Assembly (NCBI GenBank): GCA_035633075.1
Contig: DASQFQ010000196.1
Coordinates: forward strand, 1-5,532
Direction of reading: 5' to 3'
DNA: 5,532 nt
From: DASQFQ01 sp035633075
GTDB lineage: Bacteria > Actinomycetota > Thermoleophilia > Solirubrobacterales > Solirubrobacteraceae
In this document: positions 1-5,100 of the stretch, piece by piece
How positions within the stretch are numbered: position 1 is the stretch's first letter
How the letters are laid out: every line of letters starts with the position of its first letter
The notes under the pieces: model-generated
Told to the model about the DNA's origin: nothing
Databases searched by the model: none
What the model saw: only the letters and a program-made list of their open reading frames with translations
Translations under genes and position numbers: made by a program

Positions 1-25
1 CCCAACAGGCCCAAACGATCCCTTC

Positions 26-31
26 AGGAGG
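26..31 (+). promoter_or_regulatory. Shine-Dalgarno site of the prepilin gene
   Basis: AGGAGG, a perfect anti-16S complement, lies 9 bases before the ATG at 41 and fixes that start. It is the strongest ribosome binding site in the window, as expected for an abundant structural protein. pilM and pilN have no such site. The promoter of this gene must lie left of the window, because the 25 bases before the site show no convincing -10/-35 pair. Confidence 0.9.
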
Positions 32-40
32 GTTCACTAC

Positions 41-475
41 ATGCTCAACAAGCTGCGCAACCGCGCTCAGGACGAGAAGGGCTTCACGCTCATCGAGCTC
101 CTGGTCGTCATTCTGATCATCGGCATCCTCGCCGCGATCGCACTGCCCGCGTTCCTCGGTCAGCGCGCCCGTGCTCAGGACACCGAGGCGAAGTCGTCCG
201 TCCGCCAGGGTCAGACCGCCATGGAGACCTGGTACACGGACAACCAGAACTACAACGCCACGAAGGCTGAGCTCATCGAGATCGAGTCCTCGATGGCCGC
301 GGCGCCGAACGACAGCTTCACCGTCGTCGCCAATGGCGCCGACAGTTACTCGCTGCGCGTCACCTCGAAGACCACCAACCCGTTCACGATCACGAAGGCG
401 TCCGACGGGACTGTCGTCCGCAGCTGCGTGCGGACCAACACCAAGGGTGGCTGCCCGGTCGGCCTCAGCTGGTAG
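41..475 (+). CDS. pilA: Type IV prepilin (major pilin-like, N-methylated)
   Basis: This encodes a complete 144-residue type IV prepilin, the precursor of a pilus fibre subunit. The short charged leader (residues 1-14, ending DEKG) is followed by FTLIELLVVILIIGILAAIA, the classic N-methylation motif. Cleavage is expected between G14 and F15, with the invariant Glu at mature position 5 (E19). Residues 15-37 form the hydrophobic alpha1 segment that holds the subunit in the membrane and later packs in the fibre core. The WYTDNQNY stretch (64-71) is typical of pilin alpha1/alpha-beta loops. C129 and C138 near the C-terminus could form a short disulfide loop. The mature length of about 130 residues fits small actinobacterial and clostridial pilins. 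The gene is followed directly by a strong hairpin, so it probably ends its own transcript, and PilD encoded downstream is its likely processing enzyme. Whether it is the major pilin or a minor pilin cannot be settled here; the strong ribosome binding site favours major. Confidence 0.95.
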   Translation: MLNKLRNRAQDEKGFTLIELLVVILIIGILAAIALPAFLGQRARAQDTEAKSSVRQGQTAMETWYTDNQNYNATKAELIEIESSMAAAPNDSFTVVANGADSYSLRVTSKTTNPFTITKASDGTVVRSCVRTNTKGGCPVGLSW

Positions 476-495
476 CAGCATCTCAGCAGCATCTC
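474..495 (+). repeat. 11-bp perfect tandem duplication at the pilin stop codon
   Basis: AGCAGCATCTC occurs twice head to tail (474-484 and 485-495). The first copy begins inside the TAG stop codon, and the second ends at the foot of the terminator hairpin. It looks like a small slippage duplication and does not alter the protein. No function is evident. Confidence 0.85.
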
Positions 496-533
496 GTCGA
501 GGCGGGCCTTCGGGCCCGCCTCGATGCGTTTAA
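495..533 (+). terminator. Hairpin terminator after the pilin gene
   Basis: Bases 498-508 (CGAGGCGGGCC) pair perfectly with 513-523 (GGCCCGCCTCG) around a TTCG loop closed by C-G, the very stable cUUCGg tetraloop. The stem extends to about 14 pairs (495-508 with 513-526) if one G-T wobble is allowed. The following tail (CGTTTAA) has only a three-base T run, so it is a GC-rich, weak-U-tract intrinsic terminator or an mRNA 3'-end stabiliser. Its place, 20 bases after the pilin stop and just before the pilM promoter, suggests it separates the two transcripts. Confidence 0.85.
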
Positions 534-552
534 CGGCTCGAGCATCCCAGGC

Positions 553-580
553 TCAAGCGGTCCGGCGCCGCTGCCGATAC
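553..580 (+). promoter_or_regulatory. Sigma-28 (FliA/WhiG)-type promoter of pilM
   Basis: TCAA (553-556) is separated by 16 bases from GCCGATAC (573-580). The known FliA/WhiG-family consensus is TAAA, a 15-16 base spacer, and GCCGATAA, so the -10 matches 7 of 8 and the -35 matches 3 of 4. Only 7 bases separate the -10 from the GTG start of pilM, which puts the expected transcription start at or next to the start codon. A sister element precedes pilN. The assignment is from pattern alone. Confidence 0.65.
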
Positions 581-587
581 GAGCCTC

Positions 588-1643
588 GTGCTCAAGAGGA
601 ATCGCAAGAACAGCCAGTCCACCGTCGGGCTCGATCTCGACCCCAGCCACATCGCGGCCGCCGAGGTCAGCGTCAACGGCTCCATCACCCTCACGCGCGG
701 CGCGGTCGTCAACCTGCGCCCGGGGATCCTTCGCGACGGCGAGGTCACCGACGCGCCGGCGCTCACCGAGGCGCTGAAGGCGTTCTTCGCCGAGAACGGG
801 CTCCCAAATCGGGTTCGTCTGGGCGTCGCCAACCAGCGCATCGTCGTGCGCACGCTCGACCTGCCGCCGCTCGAGGACCCCAAGGCGCTCACCGCGGCCG
901 TCCGCGCCGAGGCCCCGGACCACATCCCGATGCCGATGGACGAGGCGATCCTCGACTTCCAGCCGCTCGGTCTCGTCCAGACCGCGACGGGACCGCGCAT
1001 GCGCGTCGTCATCGTCGCGGTGCGGCGCGAGATGATCGACCGCCTCGTGGGCGCCACCCGCGACGCGGGCCTGAAGCTCGAGGGCATCGACCTCGCCGCC
1101 TTTGCCATGGTGCGCGCGCTCGCGCCGTCGGACGCCGAGGGCGCGGTGCTCTACATCAACCTCGCCGGGCTGACGAACGTCGCGGTCGCGAACCGCACGG
1201 GTTGCCTGTTCACCCGCGCCGCGGCCGGGGGACTCGACTCGCTCGTGACCATCCTGGCCGAGCGCCGCGGGCTGACGCTCGAGCACGCGCGCCAGTGGAT
1301 CTCACACGTCGCCCTAGCGGCTCCGATCGCCGACCTCGAGGGCGATCCCGAGCTCCTCGCCGCGGCTCGCGCCGTGCTCGAGGAGGGCGTCCACCAACTC
1401 GCCGACACCGTCCGCAACTCGCTGAACTTCTACCGCACGCAGGAGAACGCGGAGAACGTCGAGCGAGCCCTGCTGACGGGTCCGGCCGTGTCCATCGCCG
1501 GCTTCGCCGAGCGACTCTCAGAGCAGCTCAAGCTGCCCGTGGAGCCCGTTCTGGTCGGAGTCGACGGCATCGACGGCCTCGGAGAGCTCGACGCCGGCCG
1601 CCTCACGGTCGCCGCGGGCCTCGCCGTCGAGGATCGCGCCTGA
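588..1643 (+). CDS. pilM: Type IV pilus assembly protein PilM (actin-like ATPase fold)
   Basis: PilM is a cytoplasmic actin-like protein that docks onto the N-terminus of PilN and links the membrane alignment complex to the motor. The 351-residue length is normal for the family. The N-terminal STVGLDLDPSHIAAAEV (11-27) is the phosphate-1 region, followed by strands and a helix (about 56-70). EAPDHIPMPMDEAILDFQ (108-125) matches the PilM signature in which the quasi-conserved E..  .IP.  ..... D segment follows the first subdomain. YINLAGLTNVAV (189-200) is the phosphate-2 region. The helix RNSLNFYRTQ (276-285), followed by ALLTGPAVSIAGFAERL (294-310), is the adenosine region and very typical of PilM. 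Several motif glycines and the phosphate-2 Asp are replaced (see findings). The GTG at 588 has no Shine-Dalgarno site; it is chosen because the conserved domain begins soon after it and because the upstream promoter ends 7 bases before it. pilD follows 37 bases downstream and probably shares the transcript. Confidence 0.93.
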   Translation: MLKRNRKNSQSTVGLDLDPSHIAAAEVSVNGSITLTRGAVVNLRPGILRDGEVTDAPALTEALKAFFAENGLPNRVRLGVANQRIVVRTLDLPPLEDPKALTAAVRAEAPDHIPMPMDEAILDFQPLGLVQTATGPRMRVVIVAVRREMIDRLVGATRDAGLKLEGIDLAAFAMVRALAPSDAEGAVLYINLAGLTNVAVANRTGCLFTRAAAGGLDSLVTILAERRGLTLEHARQWISHVALAAPIADLEGDPELLAAARAVLEEGVHQLADTVRNSLNFYRTQENAENVERALLTGPAVSIAGFAERLSEQLKLPVEPVLVGVDGIDGLGELDAGRLTVAAGLAVEDRA

Positions 1644-1680
1644 CGCCGTCGCGGCGTTCCCGCGTAGCGGTTCCGCCAAG

Positions 1681-2454
1681 ATGCCGGCTGCCATGAGCAT
1701 CGCCTACGCCGCCTTCCTGGCGGGTGCGTTCGGTCTGCTGCTGGGGTCCTTCCTCAACGTCGTGGCCCACCGGCTGCCGCGGGGGGAGTCCCTCGTACTG
1801 CCCGGCTCCCGCTGCCCGTCGTGCAGCACTCCCGTCAAGCCCTACGACAACGTCCCCGTCCTGTCCTGGCTGATGTTGCGCGGCCGCTGCCGCGCGTGCC
1901 GGGAACCCGTGTCATGGCGCTATCCCGTCGTGGAGGGGACCACCGCGCTGCTGCTGGTGGCCGTCGTGCTGGTCAAGGGCGCCGATCGTGACGTCTGGCT
2001 GGGGCTCGCATTCGTCCTCCTGCTCGTCCCGGTCACCCTGATCGACCTCGACCACCGGATCATCCCAAACAAGCTCATGCTCGTCGGCATGGTCGTGTCG
2101 ATCGGGCTCGTCCTGGCCACGCAGCCGCAGGACCTGACCGAGCACCTCATCGCCGCAGCCGGCGCCGGAGGCTTCCTGCTGCTCGCCGCGCTCGCCTACC
2201 CCGCCGGCATGGGGATGGGCGACGTCAAGCTCGCGGGCGTCATGGGCCTCTTCCTGGGCCGCTCCGTCGGGCCGGCGATGCTCGTCGCGCTCGTCGCCGG
2301 CTCCGTCGTCGGCGCGCTGATCATCGCGCGCAAAGGCGCGAAGGAAGGCCGCAAGACGGCCATCCCCTTCGGGCCCTACCTCGCCGTCGGCGGTCTCGTC
2401 GCGCTGTTCGCGGGCGACGCGATCGTCGACTGGTACGTCGACACGTTCATCTGA
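1681..2454 (+). CDS. pilD: Prepilin leader peptidase / N-methyltransferase (PilD, peptidase A24)
   Basis: This polytopic inner-membrane aspartic protease cleaves prepilin leaders after the conserved Gly and methylates the new N-terminal Phe. The 257-residue length is typical of the bifunctional form. LGSFLNVVAHRLPRGES (21-37) is the family N-terminal signature. C45/C48 and C70/C73 form the paired CxxC zinc-binding motifs of the cytoplasmic methylase domain. LIDLDHRIIPN (120-130) carries the first catalytic aspartate (D122/D124), and GMGDVKLAGVMGLFLG (178-193) carries the second (D181) in the GxGD motif. IPFGPYLAVGG (228-238) is the conserved final segment. About seven or eight hydrophobic segments can be traced. 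Everything needed for activity is present. The start is uncertain: ATG at 1681 and ATG at 1693 (beginning MSIAYAAF) are both possible, and neither has a clear ribosome binding site. The gene lies between pilM and pilN, and its obvious local substrate is the pilin at 41-475. Confidence 0.97.
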   Translation: MPAAMSIAYAAFLAGAFGLLLGSFLNVVAHRLPRGESLVLPGSRCPSCSTPVKPYDNVPVLSWLMLRGRCRACREPVSWRYPVVEGTTALLLVAVVLVKGADRDVWLGLAFVLLLVPVTLIDLDHRIIPNKLMLVGMVVSIGLVLATQPQDLTEHLIAAAGAGGFLLLAALAYPAGMGMGDVKLAGVMGLFLGRSVGPAMLVALVAGSVVGALIIARKGAKEGRKTAIPFGPYLAVGGLVALFAGDAIVDWYVDTFI

Positions 2455-2476
2455 GCGCGGGGGCGCGGAAGCGTCC

Positions 2477-2503
2477 TCAAGTGTGGTCGCCCGGTGCCGA
2501 TAA
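2477..2503 (+). promoter_or_regulatory. Sigma-28 (FliA/WhiG)-type promoter of pilNO
   Basis: TCAA (2477-2480), a 15-base spacer, then GCCGATAA (2496-2503), a perfect match to the FliA/WhiG -10 consensus. The six bases CTCAAG at the -35 (2476-2481) are identical to those in the pilM promoter (552-557). The ATG of pilN at 2514 begins 10 bases after the -10, so the transcript should be leaderless or carry a leader of only a few bases. The element lies in the 59-base gap after pilD, so pilN onward can be transcribed independently of pilM-pilD. Confidence 0.7.
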
Positions 2504-2513
2504 GACACCAGTC

Positions 2514-3311
2514 ATGAGAGCTGTCAACCTCCTCCCGCCCGATCTCCGCTCCGCCTCCTCGAAGGCCAAGGCCACCGCGCCCGCCCGCGAGCCCGGCGAG
2601 GGCATCGGTGCCTTCGTCCTCCTCGGCGCGCTCGCGCTGTGCGTCGTCGCCGTCGCCGGCTACGTCCTCTCCAACAACGTGATCAAGGAGCGCCAGGCGC
2701 GCCTCGGGGAGGTGACCGCGCAGAGCCAGGCCACCGTCAAGCGCGCGGCCGACCTCAAGCCCTACGCCGACTTCCAGGCGCTGACCGAGGCCCGCATGGG
2801 CACGGTCCAGGGGCTCGCCAACTCGCGCTTCGACTGGGAGCAGGCGCTGCGCGACCTCTCGCGCGCCATGCCCTCCGACGTCCATCTCAGCGGCCTGAAC
2901 GGCAGCGTCGGCGGCGCCGCCGCCGGAGGCTCTGGCATCCGCGGCGCGATCAACGCACCTGCGATCGAGCTCAAGGGCTGCACCCGCAGCCAGCCGGCCG
3001 TCGCCCGCCTGATGTCCCGACTGCGCAACATCGACGGCGTGACCCGCGTGAGCCTCTCGAAGTCCGACAAGGAGACCGCCGTAGCACCCGCGGTCGCTCC
3101 GTCCACCGGCGGCCAGCCCACCGAGGGCGGCAGCACCTGCGGCAAGGGCGCGCCCCCGGCCTTCGAGCTCGTCGTGTTCTTCGAGGGCGCCGCGCTGCAG
3201 ACGGCGCTAGCCACGGCCCCGACGGACAAGCCGACCGCCCCGACTCCCGCGGCGTCGCCCGCACCCGCCGCCACCCCGTCCTCGACCACCCAGGGAGGCA
3301 CGACCCCGTGA
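2514..3311 (+). CDS. pilN: Type IV pilus assembly protein PilN
   Basis: PilN is a bitopic inner-membrane protein that pairs with PilO and recruits PilM. The ATG at 2514 is preferred over the in-frame GTG at 2481, because the protein then begins MRAVNLLPPDLR, the conserved cytoplasmic PilN motif that inserts into PilM. The GTG also lies inside the promoter. Of 265 residues, about 31-53 form the single transmembrane helix (GAFVLLGALALCVVAVAGYV). A heptad-like charged/hydrophobic stretch (about 54-105) is the coiled coil, and FDWEQALRDLSRAMPSDVHLSGL (106-128) is strongly PilN-like. IELKGCTRSQPAVARLMSRLRNIDGVTRVSL (151-181) and FELVVFFEG (217-225) form the ferredoxin-like periplasmic or extracytoplasmic domain. 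C156 and C209 bracket a loop and could form a disulfide. The C-terminal 33 residues are Pro/Ala/Thr-rich and look unstructured. Its TGA overlaps the GTG of pilO. Confidence 0.91.
   Translation: MRAVNLLPPDLRSASSKAKATAPAREPGEGIGAFVLLGALALCVVAVAGYVLSNNVIKERQARLGEVTAQSQATVKRAADLKPYADFQALTEARMGTVQGLANSRFDWEQALRDLSRAMPSDVHLSGLNGSVGGAAAGGSGIRGAINAPAIELKGCTRSQPAVARLMSRLRNIDGVTRVSLSKSDKETAVAPAVAPSTGGQPTEGGSTCGKGAPPAFELVVFFEGAALQTALATAPTDKPTAPTPAASPAPAATPSSTTQGGTTP
3293..3298 (+). promoter_or_regulatory. Shine-Dalgarno site of pilO
   Basis: GGGAGG lies inside the 3' end of pilN, 9 bases before GTG 3308. It decides for that start rather than the in-frame ATG at 3326. Confidence 0.8.
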
Positions 3312-4081
3312 CCCGGAGAAACCCCATGATCCTGGCCGTGGTCGCCCTGGCCGCCGTGGCAGGCGTCTACTGGTTCATGCTGCTGGCGCCCAAGCGCGAG
3401 CAGGCCACGAAGCTCAACACGCAGATCGCCGCCAAGCAGGCCGAGCTGCAGACCGCGCAGGCCGAGCTGGCCACGAACGACAGGGCACGGGCGAGCTACC
3501 GCACCAACTACGCGACGGTCGCCCGCCTGGGCAAGGCCGTGCCGGCCGACGACGACGTCCGCTCGCTGATGATCCAGATCGACGGCGCCGCGGGCTCGAG
3601 CCACGTCGACTTCCGCACGATCTCGGTCGGCGGCGGCAGCTCCCCCGCGCCCGCCACCCCCGCCGATCCCGCGGCCAAGGCCCCGTCCACCAGTCCCCCT
3701 CCCGGCTCCGCTCCGGTCGGCAGCGCCGGCTTCTCGGCGATGCCCTTCTCGCTCTCCTTCCGGGGCAACTACTTCAACCTGGGCGACTTCTTCCAGCGCG
3801 TTGATCGCTTCGTATCGGTCCGCGACCGCGGCCTCGACGTGACGGGACGGCTGATGCTCCTCAACAGCATCACGCTCACCCCCGACGGCGCGGGCTTCCC
3901 GAAGATCAAGGCGCAGATCAGCGCGACCACCTACCTGGTGCCCCCGACCCAGGGGCTCCTCGGAGGGGCGACGCCCCAGGGTCCGGCGACGGGCGCGAGC
4001 AAGGCTCCCGCCAGTTCCGCCACACCCGCGCCGGCGTCTCCCGCCACGACAACCGCAACGATCTCTGGAGCCCCCCGATGA
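3308..4081 (+). CDS. pilO: Type IV pilus assembly protein PilO
   Basis: PilO is the bitopic partner of PilN in the inner-membrane alignment subcomplex. The GTG at 3308 overlaps the PilN stop (GTGA) and gives 257 residues. Residues 7-27 (MILAVVALAAVAGVYWFMLLA) form the transmembrane helix, preceded by the basic TRRNP. Residues 30-65 form a clear coiled coil (EQATKLNTQIAAKQAELQ onward). The segment AVPADDDVRSLMIQIDGAA (77-95) leads into the first part of the globular domain. A Pro/Ser/Ala linker (107-140) interrupts it. Then MPFSLSFRGNYFNLGDFFQR (145-164) with VDRFV is the hallmark PilO signature, followed by the final strands LNSITLTPD and KIKAQISATTYL. Residues 212-257 are a low-complexity Pro/Ala/Thr tail. 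The gene is co-translated with pilN and with the next gene, which starts in ATGA at its stop codon. Confidence 0.92.
   Translation: MTRRNPMILAVVALAAVAGVYWFMLLAPKREQATKLNTQIAAKQAELQTAQAELATNDRARASYRTNYATVARLGKAVPADDDVRSLMIQIDGAAGSSHVDFRTISVGGGSSPAPATPADPAAKAPSTSPPPGSAPVGSAGFSAMPFSLSFRGNYFNLGDFFQRVDRFVSVRDRGLDVTGRLMLLNSITLTPDGAGFPKIKAQISATTYLVPPTQGLLGGATPQGPATGASKAPASSATPAPASPATTTATISGAPR
4067..4070 (+). promoter_or_regulatory. Shine-Dalgarno site of the PilP-like gene
   Basis: GGAG lies 7 bases before ATG 4078, inside the 3' end of pilO. It supports that start and, with the ATGA overlap, coupled translation. Confidence 0.6.
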
Positions 4082-5034
4082 GCGTGCTGAACGACACCTG
4101 GCGCTACCTCGTGCAGCGCAGGCTCTGGCCGGTGGCGGTCCTGCTGCTCGCCGCCCTGGTCGCCGTCCCGATGGTGATGGCGCAGGATCCCGAGCCCGCC
4201 GCGACGCCGCCGGCGGTGGCCACCAAGTCATCGCAGTCCTCGCTCGCCACCGAGCCGATCGTTGCGCTCGCGGGTCCCGGCGACCGGGCCGAGCGCCGGC
4301 GCGTCCTGGGCTCGCGCAAGAACCCCTTCAAGCCGGCCGTGCTGCCCAAGCCGGTCAAGACCCCGGCCGCGGCGACGGCGGCTCCCCAGCAGGCCGCGAC
4401 CGACAAGCCCTCCTCGGGCGGCGGAGGCGGCTCGACGCCCGGCGCGTCGGTCCCCAACCTCGGCGTCACGCCGCAGCCCGACACGACCACCCCCAAGAAG
4501 CGCTACGAGATGTTCGAGCTGACGGTGCGCTTCGGTCCCAGCACCGCGGACACGGAGCTGCCCCGCAGCGACCTCAAGCGACTCGAGGCCCTGCCGTCGG
4601 CCGATCAGCCGGTGCTCGTCTACCTCGGCGTGCTCGACGACAAGAAGACCGCCGTGTTCCTCGTCGACTCCGGTGTCGTGGCTCAAGGCGACGGCGCCTG
4701 CAAGCCCTCGCGGACCAGCTGCGAGACCATCCACCTCAAGGCGGGCGAGACGGAGTTCTTCGACGTCGTCGGCGAGATCGGGGAGCCGGCGGCCCAATTC
4801 CAGCTCGACCTGGTCAAGATCCGCCGCAAGGCGACGACCTCGGCCAAGCAGGCCAAGCGGAGCTACACCCGCGCCTCGAGGGCCGGCAAGAAGATCGTGC
4901 GCGCCCGGATCGCCGGCGACGGCCCCCTGCGCTTCCGCTACGACGAGAAGAGCGGGCGCCTGCACAAGCTCACCAGCAAGGCCTACAAGGCCGCGCTGTC
5001 CCGGGCGGCCACGGTCGCGAGGGCACACCTGTAG
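4078..5034 (+). CDS. Bitopic protein in the PilP position of the pilus operon (PilP/GspC-like candidate)
   Basis: I do not recognise a named family for all 318 residues. What can be seen: a short cytoplasmic N-terminus (1-17), one hydrophobic helix (about 18-35) ending VMA-QD that could be either an anchor or a cleavable signal, and then a variable segment. RVLGSRKNPFKPAVLPKP (75-92) contains an NPFKP motif resembling the (D/N)PF(x)P motif at the same place in PilP and GspC. A Pro/Ala/Gly linker (about 93-142, with GGGGGS at 114-119) leads to a compact beta-rich domain (142-248), including VLVYLGVLDDKKTAVFLVDSGV (179-200) and C208/C215, a likely disulfide. A Lys/Arg-rich tail follows (249-318). 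Known: pilP follows pilO in classic pilMNOP operons and its protein binds the PilN/PilO dimer. Inference: this protein does the same job here. Weak point: the C-terminal domain matches the PilP/GspC homology region only in outline, so it may be a lineage-specific subunit. Confidence 0.8.
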   Translation: MSVLNDTWRYLVQRRLWPVAVLLLAALVAVPMVMAQDPEPAATPPAVATKSSQSSLATEPIVALAGPGDRAERRRVLGSRKNPFKPAVLPKPVKTPAAATAAPQQAATDKPSSGGGGGSTPGASVPNLGVTPQPDTTTPKKRYEMFELTVRFGPSTADTELPRSDLKRLEALPSADQPVLVYLGVLDDKKTAVFLVDSGVVAQGDGACKPSRTSCETIHLKAGETEFFDVVGEIGEPAAQFQLDLVKIRRKATTSAKQAKRSYTRASRAGKKIVRARIAGDGPLRFRYDEKSGRLHKLTSKAYKAALSRAATVARAHL

Positions 5035-5047
5035 GGAGCGGAGGGCC

Positions 5048-5071
5048 GGCGCCGGGCGCGAGCCCGGCGCC
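5048..5071 (+). terminator. GC-rich hairpin after the pilus operon
   Basis: GGCGCCGGGC (5048-5057) pairs perfectly with GCCCGGCGCC (5062-5071) around GCGA, a GNRA tetraloop. No T run follows, so it is either a high-GC terminator that needs no U tract or a 3'-end stabiliser. It begins 13 bases after the stop of the PilP-like gene and lies just ahead of the aroC start region. Confidence 0.65.
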
Positions 5072-5087
5072 CCAGGCCCGCCGTACC

Positions 5088-5093
5088 TAAGCT
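5088..5093 (+). promoter_or_regulatory. Candidate -10 element of aroC (leaderless start)
   Basis: TAAGCT fits the actinobacterial housekeeping -10 pattern TANNNT and ends 7 bases before the GTG of aroC. No convincing -35 is seen about 17 bases upstream, where the hairpin lies. No Shine-Dalgarno site precedes the GTG. Together these suggest a leaderless housekeeping transcript, unlike the sigma-28-type elements of the pilus genes. Confidence 0.45.
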
Positions 5094-5100
5094 GTCGGGC

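Noticed and set aside
1643..1657. Small hairpin ACGCCG-TCG-CGGCGT at the pilM stop as a terminator
   Set aside because: It has only six pairs with a three-base loop and no T run, and pilD follows closely with no promoter of its own. It is more likely chance in G/C-rich sequence.
2481..2513. GTG at 2481 as an upstream start for pilN
   Set aside because: It lies between the -35 and -10 of the proposed promoter and would add 11 residues before the conserved MRAVNLLP N-terminus.
2639..3307. Upstream extension of the pilO frame into pilN
   Set aside because: The translated extension is Arg-rich shadow sequence. GGGAGG 9 bases before GTG 3308 and the conserved PilO N-terminus fix the start.
3811..3820. 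TATCGGT, a minus-strand sigma-28-like -10
   Set aside because: It reads ACCGATA rather than GCCGATA, lies inside the pilO coding region, and has no minus-strand gene to serve.
2762..4231. 489-codon open frame on the minus strand across pilN/pilO
   Set aside because: It is the antisense shadow of G/C-rich coding sequence. Its product is low-complexity (Arg/Gly/Ala/Val-rich) without domains, and the plus strand carries clear PilN and PilO signatures.
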